NCBI RefSeq assembly: GCF_001704415.2
Contig: NC_030811.1
Location: 2,328,501-2,392,500, forward strand
Length of the DNA stretch: 64,000 bases
Direction: 5' to 3'
Source: Capra hircus
Taxonomy: Eukaryota; Chordata; Mammalia; Artiodactyla; Bovidae
Shown here: in pieces, positions 23,822 through 35,235 of the stretch
How positions within the stretch are numbered: the stretch's first letter is position 1
Layout of the letters: each line of letters starts with the position of its first letter
Notes under the pieces: generated by a model
The model's input: only the letters and a program-made list of their open reading frames with translations
What the model was told of the DNA's origin: nothing
The model's database searches: none
Position numbers and translations under genes: made by a program

Positions 23822-24110
23822 TACAGGTTGAATTGCGCACACACCCCCACCCCAGAAATATGAAATAAATATGAAATATGCCAGAGTCCTAACCCCTGGA
23901 CTTCAGCATGTGACTGCATTTGGAGATGGGGCCTTAAAAGAGGTGATTAAGGTGAATGAGGTCACGCGGGTGGGCCCTGGTCTAATCTGACTGGTGTCCT
24001 TGTAAGAGATCAGGACACAGGCATGCAGAGGGGTGACGCCGTGAGGACATGGGGAGAAAAGCCGAGAGGCCTCAGGAGGAGCCCGCCCTGCCCGCATCTG
24101 AAGCTTGGAC
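23822..24110 (+). repeat. Ancient mammalian interspersed repeat (LTR- or DNA-type, subfamily uncertain)
   Basis: The stretch ggttgaattg, catgtgactgcatttggaga, gtgggccctggtctaatctg and actggtgtccttgtaagaga is a familiar mammalian repeat found in many genomes. I cannot name the subfamily with confidence. It shares its type with 52905-53225. Confidence 0.6.
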
Positions 24111-24179
24111 TGCAGCCCCCAGGACTGGGAGAGGCTCCATTCTGCGGGAAACTAACGCAGAGCACGTGACTAAACCCAA

Positions 24180-24500
24180 ACATCGAGGGGAGAGGAAAAG
24201 CCGCGAGTGAGCGGCGGTCCGGGGAGGCGGCTCAGCGCGTGCGAGCCAGCCCCCCCACGCCGGGCGGCATCCACTGCCCGGGGAAGCAAGCCCCCGAACG
24301 CTCCCGCGCAGCCCAGCCGGGGTGTGCCTGGCCACCCAGAAGCCCCAAGGCGAGGACGGCGGCAGAAGCGCGGCACCGTGCAGGGTCCTGGAGAAACGGG
24401 AACGCAGAGGGACACGTGTGCTGTGATCAGCGGTGGAGTCGGGGCGCGTCTGGGGCAGAGAGGGCGCCTGGATCAGCCCCGGGGAAGAGGAGGTATGTGA
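24180..24500. other. CpG-rich patch
   Basis: A local cluster of CpG dinucleotides (gcggcggtccggggaggcgg, acgccgggcggc, gaacgctcccgcgcagcc) in a less CpG-rich setting. It could be a small CpG island about 36 kb upstream of SHH. No transcript is evident, and the open frames are composition-driven. Confidence 0.4.
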
Positions 24501-25464
24501 GGAAGCGTGCAGAGGTATCGCTGAAACCCAGGCTCTCGGGGCCCCTTCATACAAGCGACGCTGCCTGTGCGTGAAGACGGGTGCCTCTCCTTCACGGGGC
24601 CAAGAGCAGACACGGCTGACGGAGGCACATTTATTTCGTTGCTCCTTCTATCAGGGGACAGGAGAATGATGGGGGCCGTGCCCGGTCCGGGCAGGGGAGA
24701 AGGGCCGGGGTCAGGGGGCAGCATTCAGGAAGATGACCTCTGCCCCAGATGACCTCTGGACCACGATGGAGGTGGGATGTGGGACGGGACTGGGTGGAGG
24801 ATGAGAGTTTTAAAGCCCACCTGCCCCCAGGAGCGGCCCCTCTCCAGGCGGTGGGAGGACCGCCCGCAGCAGCTGGAAACCCCGGCACCACCTCCAACTC
24901 CGTCCTGGCCGCCCCTCCTGGCTGAGCGCACCAAACGCCCATCAGATCGTAGCCCTCACGCTGCACCTTCTTGAGAGCTTTCCCTGGCAAACTCGGGTCG
25001 TTAATTCTAGGCCCTCCATTCTCCCCATCTGTGCGAGAACTCCACGAAATGTTTGTAAACCAAGTCAGACCCGCTTTGGAGAGGGGCTGAGGGTCTGGGG
25101 GCTCTTTGGCTGGTCTATTTCACACCCTCAGGGACTCCTCGGTAAGTGAGACACCGCCTGGGACCCATGAGGCTGCCCCGTCCAGCAACATCTGGGCCTC
25201 TGAGCTCCCCAGAGGAAAATGGGACCCACTCCACCTCCAGGGTCGTGCCTCTCTTTGGAAAAGCTGAATTCAGACTGAGCACACGCTGCTGATCCCCTGG
25301 GGACCCCAGGCTTGACGACAGCGGGCGTTGGGGGAATCGCAGGAAGGGCCCCACTCTGAGACAGAGGGGCCTGAATGGCTAGTTCAGACCTGCTCTTCTT
25401 GAGGAGGAAACGCATCTTTCATATACTTTTGTGGCAGCGACATCTCCAAGGGGTGGATCCTCTT
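24501..25464. other. Intergenic, no gene recognised
   Basis: Unique-looking GC-rich sequence. No gene, RNA or clear repeat seen. Confidence 0.55.
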
Positions 25465-25530
25465 ACGAAGTCAGTGCTCATTAAACGTTTGCGGGATGAA
25501 GGCGTGCATGAGCGAATGAGTGAATCCTCC
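25465..25530 (+). repeat. MIR/L2 3'-end remnant
   Basis: Cagtgctcattaaacgtttg followed by gaatgagtgaatc resembles the shared MIR/L2 3' tail. Short and diverged. Confidence 0.45.
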
Positions 25531-25639
25531 TGCTGGGGAGGGCCAAGCGAGTGCCCACCCCTAAGGAGCACGCGGGCAAGCCTGTCCCGTGAAGGGCAGA
25601 CGGCAAGCAGCTGTCGCCAGGTGTCTACGGGGGGCACTG

Positions 25640-25865
25640 GACCCAGGACTCCCATGGGCACCAATATCCGAGGATGCTCCAGGCTCTCACATAAACCGGC
25701 ACAGTATTTGCATCTAACCTATGCACCTCCTTCCTATGCTTTAAATCATCTCCATGTTGTTTGTAATCCCTCATACAGTACAAGTCGTGTATGAACAGCG
25801 GCCAGCCTACAGCAAATTCAAGCTTTGCCTTTTAGAACCTTCTGAATTTTTTTTTTCTGCAATAA
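25640..25865 (-). mobile_element. MER2/Tigger-like DNA transposon remnant
   Basis: Ccaatatccgaggatgctcc, acagtatttgcatctaacct, tttaaatcatctccatgttg and gcaaattcaagctttgcctt match the MER2-type non-autonomous Tigger family as I remember it. It is missing its outer terminal inverted repeat and is ancient. Confidence 0.7.
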
Positions 25866-26022
25866 AATGTGACTTAGGAACTGAAATTTGAATTTCATAT
25901 AATTTTCCCATGTCATGGGTTATTTCTCAACTTTTGATTTTTTCCAATCATCTAAAAATGGAAAAACTGCTCAATTCAACAGTCACCTAAAAATGAGTGG
26001 CCAGCCAAGTTTGTTGACCTCT

Positions 26023-26917
26023 GACCCGGGAGAGTACATCGTGAAAAACGCTGGGCTGGAAGAAGCACAAGCTGAAATCAAGATTACTGGGAGAAATATC
26101 AATAACCTCAGATATGCAGATGACACCACCCTTATGGCAGAAAGTGAAGAGGAACTAAAAAGCCTCTTGATGAAAGTGAAAGAGGAGAGTGAAAAAGTTG
26201 ACTTAAAGCTCAACATTCAGAAAACAAAGATCAGGGCATCTGGTCCCATCACTTCACGGGAAATAGATGGGGAAACAGTGGAAACAGTGTCAGACTTTAT
26301 TTTTTTGGACTCCAAAATCACTGCAGATGGTGATTGCAGCCATGAAATTAAAAGACGCTTACTCCTTGGAAGGGAAGTTATGACCAACCTAGATAGCATA
26401 TTCAAAAGCAGTGACGTTACTTTGCTAATAAAGGTCCGTCTAGTCAAGGCTATGGTTTTTTCAGTGGTCATGTATGGATGGGAGAGTTGGACTGTGAAGA
26501 AAGCTGAATGCCGAAGAATTGATGCTTTTGAACTGTGGTGTTGGAGAAGACTCTTGAGAGTCCCTTGGACTGCAAAGAGATCCAACCAATCCATTATAAA
26601 GGAGATCAGTCCTGGGTTTTCTTTGGAAGGGATGATGCTAAAGCTGAAACTCCAGTACTTTGGCCACCTCATGCAAAGAGTTGACTCATTGGAAAAGACT
26701 CTGATCTTGGGAGGGATTGAGGGCAGGAGGAGAAGGGGACGACAGAGGATGAGATGGCTGGATGGCATCCCTGACTCGATGGACGTGAGTCTGAGTGAAC
26801 TCCGGGAGATGGTGATGGACAGGGAGGCCTGGCGTGCTGTGATTCATGGGGTCGCAAAGAGTCAGACACGACTGAGTGACTGAACTGACTAACTGAATTG
26901 ACTGACTGACCTGGGAG
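26023..26917 (+). mobile_element. BovB LINE, 0.88 kb, with RT C-terminal frame open
   Basis: The frame from about 26035 to 26883 is uninterrupted. It covers the BovB ORF2 reverse-transcriptase catalytic box YADD (26113-26124), the thumb region, and the C-terminal block ending MDREAWRAVIHGVAKSQTRL. RT motifs N-terminal to YADD and the endonuclease domain are missing, so it is not autonomous. The tail is an actga-type repeat. Flanking gacccgggag (26023-26032) and gacctgggag (26908-26917) form a TSD with one CpG-type change. The upstream in-frame ATG at 25915 is host sequence. Confidence 0.93.
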
Positions 26918-27334
26918 GTGGTTGCCCCATCCAAGGGACCCCGCAGGAAGAGGGGAGCCGGGTCACACTTTTCAGCACCGGCTCATCTCAGGGATGCAGA
27001 TCCTCAGTGCCAGTGAAAGCTGCCTCCCCAGCCAAAACCATAGCCGGGGCTGCATCTTCACCCCCAAACCCCCCCCCCCGCCCCCAGTTAACACGAGCTG
27101 AAAGTAACTCTCCCTCGAAGCTGCACAGCTGACGCTTTTGAGCGTGTTTGTAAACAGCACACCTTGTCTGTCCCGGCAGGACAGCCTCTATTCCTTCCAG
27201 TTTTCAGCTTTAGAAATTCTCTGTGGGGGCCGCTCGAGACAAGCAAAGGGCCCCTCACTCACTGCTTCTCAAGACCCCCCAGTCATACGGCAGCTACGCT
27301 GGTTTGTTTTTTGGGTTTTGGGGTTTTTTTGGGG
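26918..27334. other. Intergenic with C-run and G-run simple sequence
   Basis: Contains a C-rich run at 27066-27086 and a T/G homopolymer run at 27300-27342. No gene recognised. Confidence 0.6.
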
Positions 27335-27606
27335 GGGGGGTTGGCACCTCTGGGTCCTCATCTCTGCACTGGGATCTTCTCTAGTCGGGGCAAGCTGGGG
27401 CTACCCCTCCCTGCGGTGCAGGGGCGTCTCATCGCAGCGGCTCCTCTTGCTGTGGGGCAGCGGCTCCGGGCGCTCGAGCTTCAGTAGCTGTGGTGCACGG
27501 GCTTCATTGCTCTGCTGCACGCGGGATCTTCCCCGACCAGGGATCAAACCTGCGTCCCCTGCGCTGGTAGGCAGATTCCTATCCACTGCACCATGAGGGA
27601 AGTCCC
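27335..27606 (-). mobile_element. CHR-type (tRNA-derived) artiodactyl SINE, antisense
   Basis: Read on the minus strand: ggacttccctcatggtgcag head, ggggacgcaggtttgatccc B box, ggtcggggaagatcccgcgt, and a body with agctactgaagctcg-like text. The G/T-rich end at 27300-27335 may be its degenerated tail. Confidence 0.85.
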
Positions 27607-30339
27607 AGTAGCTGTGTTACTATCCGGTAGTTTCAGTTCTCCTCTGACTCCAGTTGATACATTGAGGTGATACACTTTGTCCCTTCTGCCAGCTGTCCAG
27701 GTGTCTCGACACCCACCCTACAGACCAGGGGCAGGGGCACCTCCCCCTCGCTCCCCTCTGCTCTCTCTACCACTTTGCCGATTTTATTTCACACTGGCAG
27801 GAACCCTAACACTAGCATTCACTCCTGAAGCCATAATTAAGTCTTCTGGGCTGTATTCCTAAGTTGATTACCAAAGATAAATAAGGTTTTAAAACATTAA
27901 GTGCGTTGATATGATGATGACTGTGTGAAGATTGTTCCCTTCAGACCAGGGGTTTAAATCTCTGTGAGTCCATGTTCGGGGTCCCCTGTCGACCGAAGGG
28001 GAATGTTCCTTGCATCAAAGATGCTAGAGTGAAAATGCCACGTTCTGAGTTTCTGTGGGAAGTCCCCTCTCCGATCGTGAAGGACCCTGGTCTCGGGAGC
28101 CCGTCGCCCGTGCTCTGCCCTGGGTGGGAGGGAGACACGGGAACAGTGGGGTCATGAGTCTTCCCAGGACAGACTGGAAGATAGCGTCTACACACGGAAA
28201 ACCAGGTGTGAAATCCTGAGTGGCGTGAAACACGGGGAGCACAGTGTAGCCGGCGATCTTGACTGGCGCCAGTGTCTGGGCGATGGTTCTCTCTGAGCGT
28301 GTGGGGCCTGTCTTTGGCGGGGGAGTTGGGGGAGTTTCTCGGGCTGCCTGACTCCCATCAGGATGTTGGACAGCTCCGTGCCACTCCCCGCCGTCCGAGG
28401 GTCTCTGCTGTTCCTCGGGCTCTTCTGCGACGCCCCCAGAGGCAGCCCCCGCCCCGGCCGGGGGAGGACAGCTCTGGGCAGAGGCCCACCCCCTCCCCAC
28501 CAAGAGGCAACTCCAGGGGCGTCCCTGCCTCATAGATCAGAGCCCCGTCCTCCTGTACACAGCCCCCCAGCTGCTCCTTGCTCGCCCGACTCCTGGGACC
28601 ACCTCCCACACGGACACTTGCCCACGCCCTCACCTGGCCCCTCCCCAGGGCACAGGGAGCACCATGGCCTCCCTCCAGGGGGATGGATCCTTCGACCTTT
28701 CTGGAAAGGCGCCGACGTGTTCCCCTGGTGAGGCTGAGAGCTGGGGGCCTGGGAGCTGGGTCTGGCTGAAGGGGCATGAGCAGAGACTGTCAGGACGTGG
28801 GCTGTAGCACCCCTAGGCCCGGGCCCTGGCAACGGGGGTGGGAAGAGAGCACGCAATGCCGAGGAGACCGAGGGTGGTGGGGCTCGCAGCAGACGTCAGG
28901 ACGCAGCCTGGGTGCTGCCCGCTCCAGGTCCTGGCTAGGACCGGACCACAGCACCGCGTCCAGGCATCAGAAACACAGGCTGAGAGGGACGCCCACCGTC
29001 CAGCCTCCTCCAACCCCCAGGAGAAGGCCTGGGAGCCCTCGGGGGCCGCAGGAAGCCTCAGCGGCCAGCTTTCTTCTGGCCGATCAGGCAAGATCCTGTG
29101 ACCAGAGTTGCCAGCAGAAGCGAGAGAACAAACGGCCCCTCAAGCATCCCCCCTCCCCCACCGCACAAGGCACTCTGGGAAAATCCCTGTGGGAACAGGG
29201 CGCCTGCAGGAAAGACCAGAGGCGGGACCGTGGTGCTGGAGTCTCGATCAAGCCGGATACCCCCTCCCTTCCCTTCACACAGGGCCTCCCGCCTCTGGCC
29301 TCAGTGGAGGCCACGTGCCCCCTCCCCAGAGCTCAGTCCAAGCAGGCAAGACTCTCCCCGGTGGTACGTGAAGGGAAGTGACCTTGCAACCCTGTCACCA
29401 CCTTCGCGACCATCGCATCTCATCTTTTCCCGTCCCCTCCTCTGTGGCCGGAGTGTTGTTGCAGATGAGCCTGGACCAGACAGACCAGAAGCTCATGTCC
29501 GTCTGGGGGGAGCAGAGATTTCCAGGCCTCTGCATGCGAGAGGAATAACTCCCGGGCTCATTTAAGCACCGTGGTGGGCATCTCTGAGCCTGAGGCTGTA
29601 CCCAACAGCTAAACCTGGTTAATCGGGGTGCAGGAGGGTGCTCACGTGGAGCCAGAGGAGGGGGGAAGGCGGGGGGGCCCAGGGCCGAGCACTGTGAAGG
29701 CCCGGCTGCTGCCTCAGGGTTGGGGACGCAGAGGGAATGGGGAGAAGGAGCTGCAGGGAGGGGACCTGGGCCCACAGCGCCCTAACCCTTCCCGAGGGGA
29801 CCCCAGGGCCACCACCTTGGAAGAAGCAAGAAGACGCCTCTCTGACCCCGCTGTCTTAGAGGGTCACACACCCACCCACTTGGCGCACCCCGGGGCGTGA
29901 GGACCTGGACTGGGGCTCCAGCGGAACGGCCACGGCCCATCAGGCCAGGTAGGGCGAGTGCAGTAGTCGGCAGCCCTGGAACCGCTCTTGTTTGCCGAAG
30001 CAAGTCCCCGATGCGTGCCTGGGGTCGAGGGGCCCATCAGAGCCACTGTGTAGAGAGCCCCGGTGAGGGGGCAAGGCCTGGAGGCCTCTGGCGGCCCCTC
30101 TGAGCCCTGTGCCTCTGTGAGCCCCAAATCCACGAGGCCACCCCAGTGCATGGACGTCCTGGGGCCCCAGACAGGGGCCGTGTCTGGGGTGGCTAGGTGC
30201 CTGAAGGGGCGCAGGGGAAGGGGGACACGGGAGGCCAGCCGCCATGCCCCGCGGACGCGTGGGGAGGCCTCCTGACCGTCTCAGTCTGCGGCCACGTCAG
30301 GCCAGCCGCGCCCCGCTGTCTCCTCGAGAAGCCAGACAC
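27607..30339. other. Long GC-rich intergenic stretch, no gene recognised
   Basis: About 2.7 kb with open frames on both strands (for example 28776-29381 and 28024-28533). None shows a known domain, signal peptide or convincing splice structure. I see no RNA gene and no clear repeat. Confidence 0.55.
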
Positions 30340-30480
30340 GGCCGTGTGCATCTCCAGATAAAGGTGGAAAGCCGAGAACTGACTTTGAAGTATTTCAGGT
30401 GGTTTAAAAGACTTTTACAAAGTGTCTTCTCTCCTCAAAAAGCCCCAGGAAACAAAGAAAGTGCATCAAAAACCCAGTGA
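30340..30480. promoter_or_regulatory. Possible conserved non-coding island
   Basis: AT-richer unique sequence (ggtggtttaaaagactttta, gaaacaaagaaagtgcatca) inside GC-rich flanks. Contains a SOX-like AACAAAG word. Weak candidate. Confidence 0.2.
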
Positions 30481-30734
30481 GGCGGGCGCGTGGAAACACA
30501 GACCCGTGAGATTGAGGAGGCCCGTGGGCGGGTGGGGGGCGGCGGAGGGCGGCCTGGGGCCCAGGGCCAGCGACCCCCAGAGAGGCGGCCTCTGCGGTCA
30601 CCCCAGGCTTCCGGGGACGTGCAATGCCAGAACCCGGCACGGATGGACCCGGCGGCCTGCTCGCTCCCTGCCCGCCTTCACGGCAGCTCTCACAGAACCC
30701 TCATGGGACCCGGGGGCAGGGGCCGGCAGCCCTC

Positions 30735-30800
30735 GTCCCAGATGAGGCCCTGAGGCACAGAGACCCTAAGCGTCCAGGTGGGCGGGTTCAGAGGGCGGGC
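30735..30800 (-). repeat. MIR core remnant
   Basis: Tcccagatgaggccctgagg followed by cacagagaccctaag matches the antisense MIR core. Short. Confidence 0.5.
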
Positions 30801-32499
30801 CCAGGGCCCAGCTCAGTGGCCTGCGGGTTTTCTTGTACCTGCCAAGTTAAGCTCGTGCAGAGCCACAGGGAGGCCAGAGGCCAGAGACTCAGGGGTCCCT
30901 GCCGTCTGAACTGGGACCCCTTGAAGGGACGGCCACCCATCAGGATTGGGGTTAGCCCGGAGGAGCAGCCTCGGACCAGCTTTGCGCCGCCTGAATTCGC
31001 ATGGGTGGTGGCCTTCCAGAAAGGCAGGGCAGTGACCCATGCTAGTTATCAGTGCGCGAAACCCCAGTTCATTCACAAGTGGAAGCTTGCGTTTTACTTT
31101 TTTAAACTGCAAACAGAACTCAACAGTCCAGGAGTCTGTGCCCCTGAAATCACATTCAGGACGAAGACAGGGCCTTGGGAAGGAGAGCCATTGTGGGCGT
31201 GTGTGCAGGGGGACGTGTACGCAGGGCTGAGGCGGGCTGCTCGCAGCAGACCAGACGTTCGCAGCCTGCAGAATCGCACCCTCACTGGTAAAGCCTGAGT
31301 CACCAATCGATAGAGCTGGGCTGCCCCTGGCGGGTGGGGCGCGTCTCCTTGGCCTCAGGACGGGGGACCAGATAAGAAAGTTCCATATTCTTCCCACTGA
31401 GTAAACATCGGCCCCCAGTGTCCCTGGCGCTGGTCTCAGTGGGCGCTGTTTACGTGCATTTTGAATGAAGATGAGACGCGCGATTGCAAGCCTGTGCTCA
31501 TAATGCTTCCTTGTGAGCCAGCATCTTAACTGTTCCACGTTCCGGGCAAAGGGTGCTCGTGGGCATTGCTGCCAGGCTTGCCCAGTAAAAGAGCTGAGCT
31601 CGTGGTCACGCTCTCTGAGCAGGTAGGTCCTGGCACGGACCTACCCATAAACATTTGTGGGTCAACAGGTAACTGTCTTTCCTGTAGGAACACCTGAGCT
31701 TGAGATGTGACCTGAACCTCTATGTGCAGCCCTTATGTTGGGGTGAAGTCAGGAGACCGGGGAAGGGTGGCCTGGACGGGGCGGGGACGGGAGCCCCCTC
31801 GGGAGCCTGAGAAGGTGAGGACTGGGGACACACCTGCCGGCTGGACGTGCCCGGGCCCCCTCTCCACTGCCTATGCTGGGGACAGCAACCTGGCAACACG
31901 GAGACATTTCACAGCTCACTATTTATGGGTCTGCGGGGGGCTGCTCTGTGGTGGAAAGGCACTTACGAAATTGGAGCAATCACTCAGGGGGTGGATTTTC
32001 TACAAACTCCCGGCGACTCGGCTGGGCCGACGCAGCCACTTGCCCCTCTGCCTTGCCCTCCTAGATGGGAGACACTGAGCTCCACCATCCACTCCTGGGG
32101 GGACCATGGGTCTCCTGCCCCCCACCCTTCCCGGCCTCCTTCCCAGGGTCCGTGCCAAAACTTGCTTGCTCAGAGGGCAGGACTGCAGTCTCAGCTCCTC
32201 CACCAGATAAGCCTGGCAGCGATCCTCCCCCCACACCACCCTGAGGGCCCTTTCCAGGGTCGGAGAAGACCCAGCTCTTTGGTGCTTCTCCAGGTCTGGG
32301 GGGAGCAGCCCCAGGTGCCCCCTGAGACCCGGGCCTGGAGAGGCCCCAGCAGCATCAGAGACCCTTCCTAAGGAGCCGCGGCCTCCCCGCCCCCACGATG
32401 GGCACTTGAGAAATGTTCCCAGGGATGGAACTGTGCCTTGGCAAGCCCACAACGGGGCCAGCTGCCAAATGCTCTCCCAGCAGCAGGGGCCGTTTTGCA
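30801..32499. other. Intergenic, no gene recognised
   Basis: Unique-looking sequence. 31030-31140 is AT-richer (ttttacttttttaaactgca). A perfect 9-bp-arm hairpin lies at 31622-31645. No gene recognised. Confidence 0.55.
31622..31645. repeat. Perfect short inverted repeat
   Basis: The arms ggtaggtcc (31622-31630) and ggacctacc (31637-31645) are exact reverse complements around a 6-base loop. Could be a chance palindrome or a dimeric protein site. Confidence 0.8.
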
Positions 32500-32527
32500 G
32501 GAAAGAGGAAAAATGATTGCAAATATG

Positions 32528-32541
32528 AGCTGACGTCAGCT
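32528..32541. promoter_or_regulatory. 14-bp palindrome with consensus CRE
   Basis: Agctgacgtcagct is a perfect palindrome containing the full cAMP-response element TGACGTCA at 32531-32538. It lies in AT-moderate unique sequence (32500-32590). CREB/ATF or AP-1-type bZIP dimers bind this word. Use in vivo is unknown. Confidence 0.5.
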
Positions 32542-32599
32542 TTGTCTTTGGAGCCTGAGAGTGGGTAGCAGATGAGGTCATTTAAAACGCTCTGTCTCC

Positions 32600-33089
32600 T
32601 CCTGGATTCCTCCCTGCCCCAGGAGAGAGGAGCCCTAGGTCTCAGAGCCTCAGAGGTCTGCACAGCTGTGCACAACAGGCTCCAGGCACCCCAGGGGCCC
32701 TGTGGTCTCTGACGACGAGCTGCTTCAATCCCGCTGGAAGCACACTGACCAGTTAGACTTCCCTTGGTGAGGCTGCCTGAAAGTCAAGCCTTCAACCCAG
32801 GAATCAGCCCCTGTGGTCACTTCCAGTTCATCCAGGAGGAAGCTGAGCCAGTGAAACAGAAGGGACTCACACTCAGAATCGGCAGCAAAGACCTCAAACC
32901 ACAGATCGGTGGTCCCCGGGGACAGCAAAGGGGGAGAGGAGCCGGGAGGGAGGGGCAAGGGGCACTGGGCTGGGCTGCTCAGATGCTCGGAAAGAGGTGC
33001 CGGGATACAGAATGCACAGAGGAGCCAGGAGACAAGACCGAGACTGCCAAGCGTCAGGGACCCAAACACAGATCCCCAGCGGTGTGGCC
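32600..33089. other. Intergenic, no gene recognised
   Basis: Unique-looking sequence between the CRE palindrome and the MIR remnants. No gene recognised. Confidence 0.5.
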
Positions 33090-33345
33090 TGGGGGGATCA
33101 CCTCACCTCTCTGAGCCCCGTTGTCCTCACCCATAAAATGGGGATAATAAAGACTATCTCAGAGGTGCTTTAAGAACTGAAGAATTATAACTAACACCTG
33201 CCTATTGAGGGCTAACACTCAAGGCCCTCAGCTAGGAGGTTTTCTGGATCACTTTAACCCCCACAAGAACCCTGACACTGGTATGGGGGAAATGTAGGCA
33301 CAGGGCCGAAATAACTGGCCCAAGGCCAAGGTGGCTCCGGGACCA
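33090..33345 (+). repeat. MIR/L2-type remnants
   Basis: Gatcacctcacctctctgag and cccataaaatggggataata at 33098-33155 are a clear MIR core on the + strand. It is followed by L2/MIR-like text at 33240-33340 (cacaagaaccctgacactgg, aactggcccaaggcc) in the opposite orientation. Confidence 0.75.
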
Positions 33346-34379
33346 ACACCCTTCTGCTGACCCAGATGGCCTGGTGCTGTCCTGAAAGAGTGAGTGGCCT
33401 CTGCCAAGCCTGGGGTGGCAACTGGGGGGCCGTTCTCAGCCACTGCCAGTGGACAGTTACTTCTGGACGCCCTAAACTTGCTCCAGGACCTGGGCAGTGT
33501 CTGGATGTGGGGGAGGGGAAGCCCCCCCAAAGCCCCCTGCCCAGAGGAAGAGGCCTCTGAACTAAGTAGAGACGTTGTAGGCCCTTCTGTCCAACATTCT
33601 GTCAGCAGGGACCCAGCAAAGCCCTCCAGCCCATGTGCGTGTAAGACAGAGCCCGCGTGTCAGGGACAAAGAACAGCACTCACGCGGCTCCTCTGAGCTC
33701 CAGGGGCCCCGAGTCCACCCCTGCACAGCTGCGACCTGGGAGGGGGCCCCGTGCATGACAGCCCCTCTTGGGCTGGCCGTGAGCAGGCCCTCTGGATCAA
33801 CTCGAATGTCCTCACCTCCAAGGACATCTCACGTCATCAGCCTCACCTCCTGAGTGAGATTCAAAGCAGTGGGTCGACAATGAGAGGTTCCTGGCCCTCC
33901 GTCTTCCTGGTGCAGGCCTGGGGTGATCGCTTGTCTGTTCAGCCTGGGAGGGCCCCTGGCGAAGGCTCCAGGCTCACGCCCTGACTTCCCCGCTTCCAGC
34001 ATCCTCCTCCCTCTCCGGCTGCTGCCCAGCTCGGGGTTGTGCTGACCATCCTTCCGGGAAACCCTGCCCACGGCTCCGGGACACCTGTCCCACGTCCCAG
34101 CCGCCAGAGGTCCTTCCGCCCCCTACAGCATCGCTGCTCAGCATGCCCGCCTCCTGTGTTCCTGGAATAGACTGGAAGCTTCATGTGGTCCACACAAAGG
34201 GCCATCCACCCCCATGCCTCCTCCGGGCAGAAACGAGGTAAATACTGGCCGATGGAGAAGCAGAAAGTGACTCCGGGGTGTGAACCTCCGACCCGCCACA
34301 TCCTCTGGTCGAGAAGGGGCATTCTTCCCAGCAGCCTGTCCACATAAACAGCAGGGAGAAGGGAAAGGCCCAGAGACCA
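33346..34379. other. Intergenic, no gene recognised
   Basis: GC-rich unique-looking sequence with overlapping frames on both strands. No gene recognised. Confidence 0.55.
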
Positions 34380-34580
34380 TAATTCCTCCCACTTTATGGC
34401 AGATAATTTAATATCAAAATGGAAAGCGGAATGGACGTAGAAATGACGGTAATAAATTGTTCTGGCTGCTTGTCCTCCCACGAGATGGAGTGTTAACCGG
34501 GATGGGGCATCAGGAATCTGTAGATGGGTATGGGAACCACTCTTTCAGTTTCAAGGTGAAGCTCCTGCAGGAATAAAAAT
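34380..34580. promoter_or_regulatory. Candidate SHH enhancer island, ~25 kb upstream
   Basis: A compact AT-rich, non-repetitive island in GC-rich surroundings. It has several homeodomain-type cores: CATAATTC at 34379, AGATAATTTAATATC near 34400, and GGTAATAAATTG near 34449. ACTTTATGG is a HOX/CDX-like word. The density of these words without repeat structure suggests a constrained non-coding element. Confidence 0.35.
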
Positions 34581-35235
34581 AATGCTTTTTCTCAAAACCG
34601 AAAGGACAGCATGTGCCTGTGAGGGTGGGTGCCCACCGGGCTGGGACCTCCAGGGCACACAGGCGGGGCACACAGTGGGACTGGCTTTTCTCCGGGGTGG
34701 CGTGTCACCCGCCCTGGGGCCGGCAGGGAACCAAGGGCAGGGTGAGCCTCACAGACAGGAGTGAGGGCCAGCACAGCTTAACGCCATCCTGAGGACAAGC
34801 TGGCCTCTGCAGCGGAGATGCTGCACACTCAGGCACAACCTGAGTGGGAATGCCAGGCCCCGCCCGCCTCTGGCGCCTCCCTGTTGGCAAACCTTGGCAG
34901 GGCAGGTGGGCCTGGTTCCCGAGTCAGGAACTGTCTGAAATGAAGCAAGGCCAAGCAGAGGAAAATCCAGATTCCACCCAGAAGCCAGCAGTGCTGATCT
35001 GACTTAAGACTGAAAACGCGATAATCGCGTGCAGTACTTGATCAAGGAGGGCAGAAATTTTCAAAGTGAGAGTAGCCCAGGGGAAGACCAAGGATGACTC
35101 TTGGGCCAACAGGGGACTGTGTGATGCAGTCCCATTCCTGAGCCTCCCGGCCCCCTGCCTCCAACAGGGAGGACAAGACCTGGGCCTTAAGACACAGGGC
35201 AGGGCTCCTACCCACCCGCCCCACTCCACTCCCAT
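34581..35235. other. Intergenic, no gene recognised
   Basis: Unique-looking sequence. No gene recognised. Confidence 0.55.

Noticed and set aside
25915..26034. ATG at 25915 as the start of a gene joined to the BovB frame
   Set aside because: The TSD at 26023-26032 shows that BovB begins at 26033. The upstream residues are host flank translated by chance.
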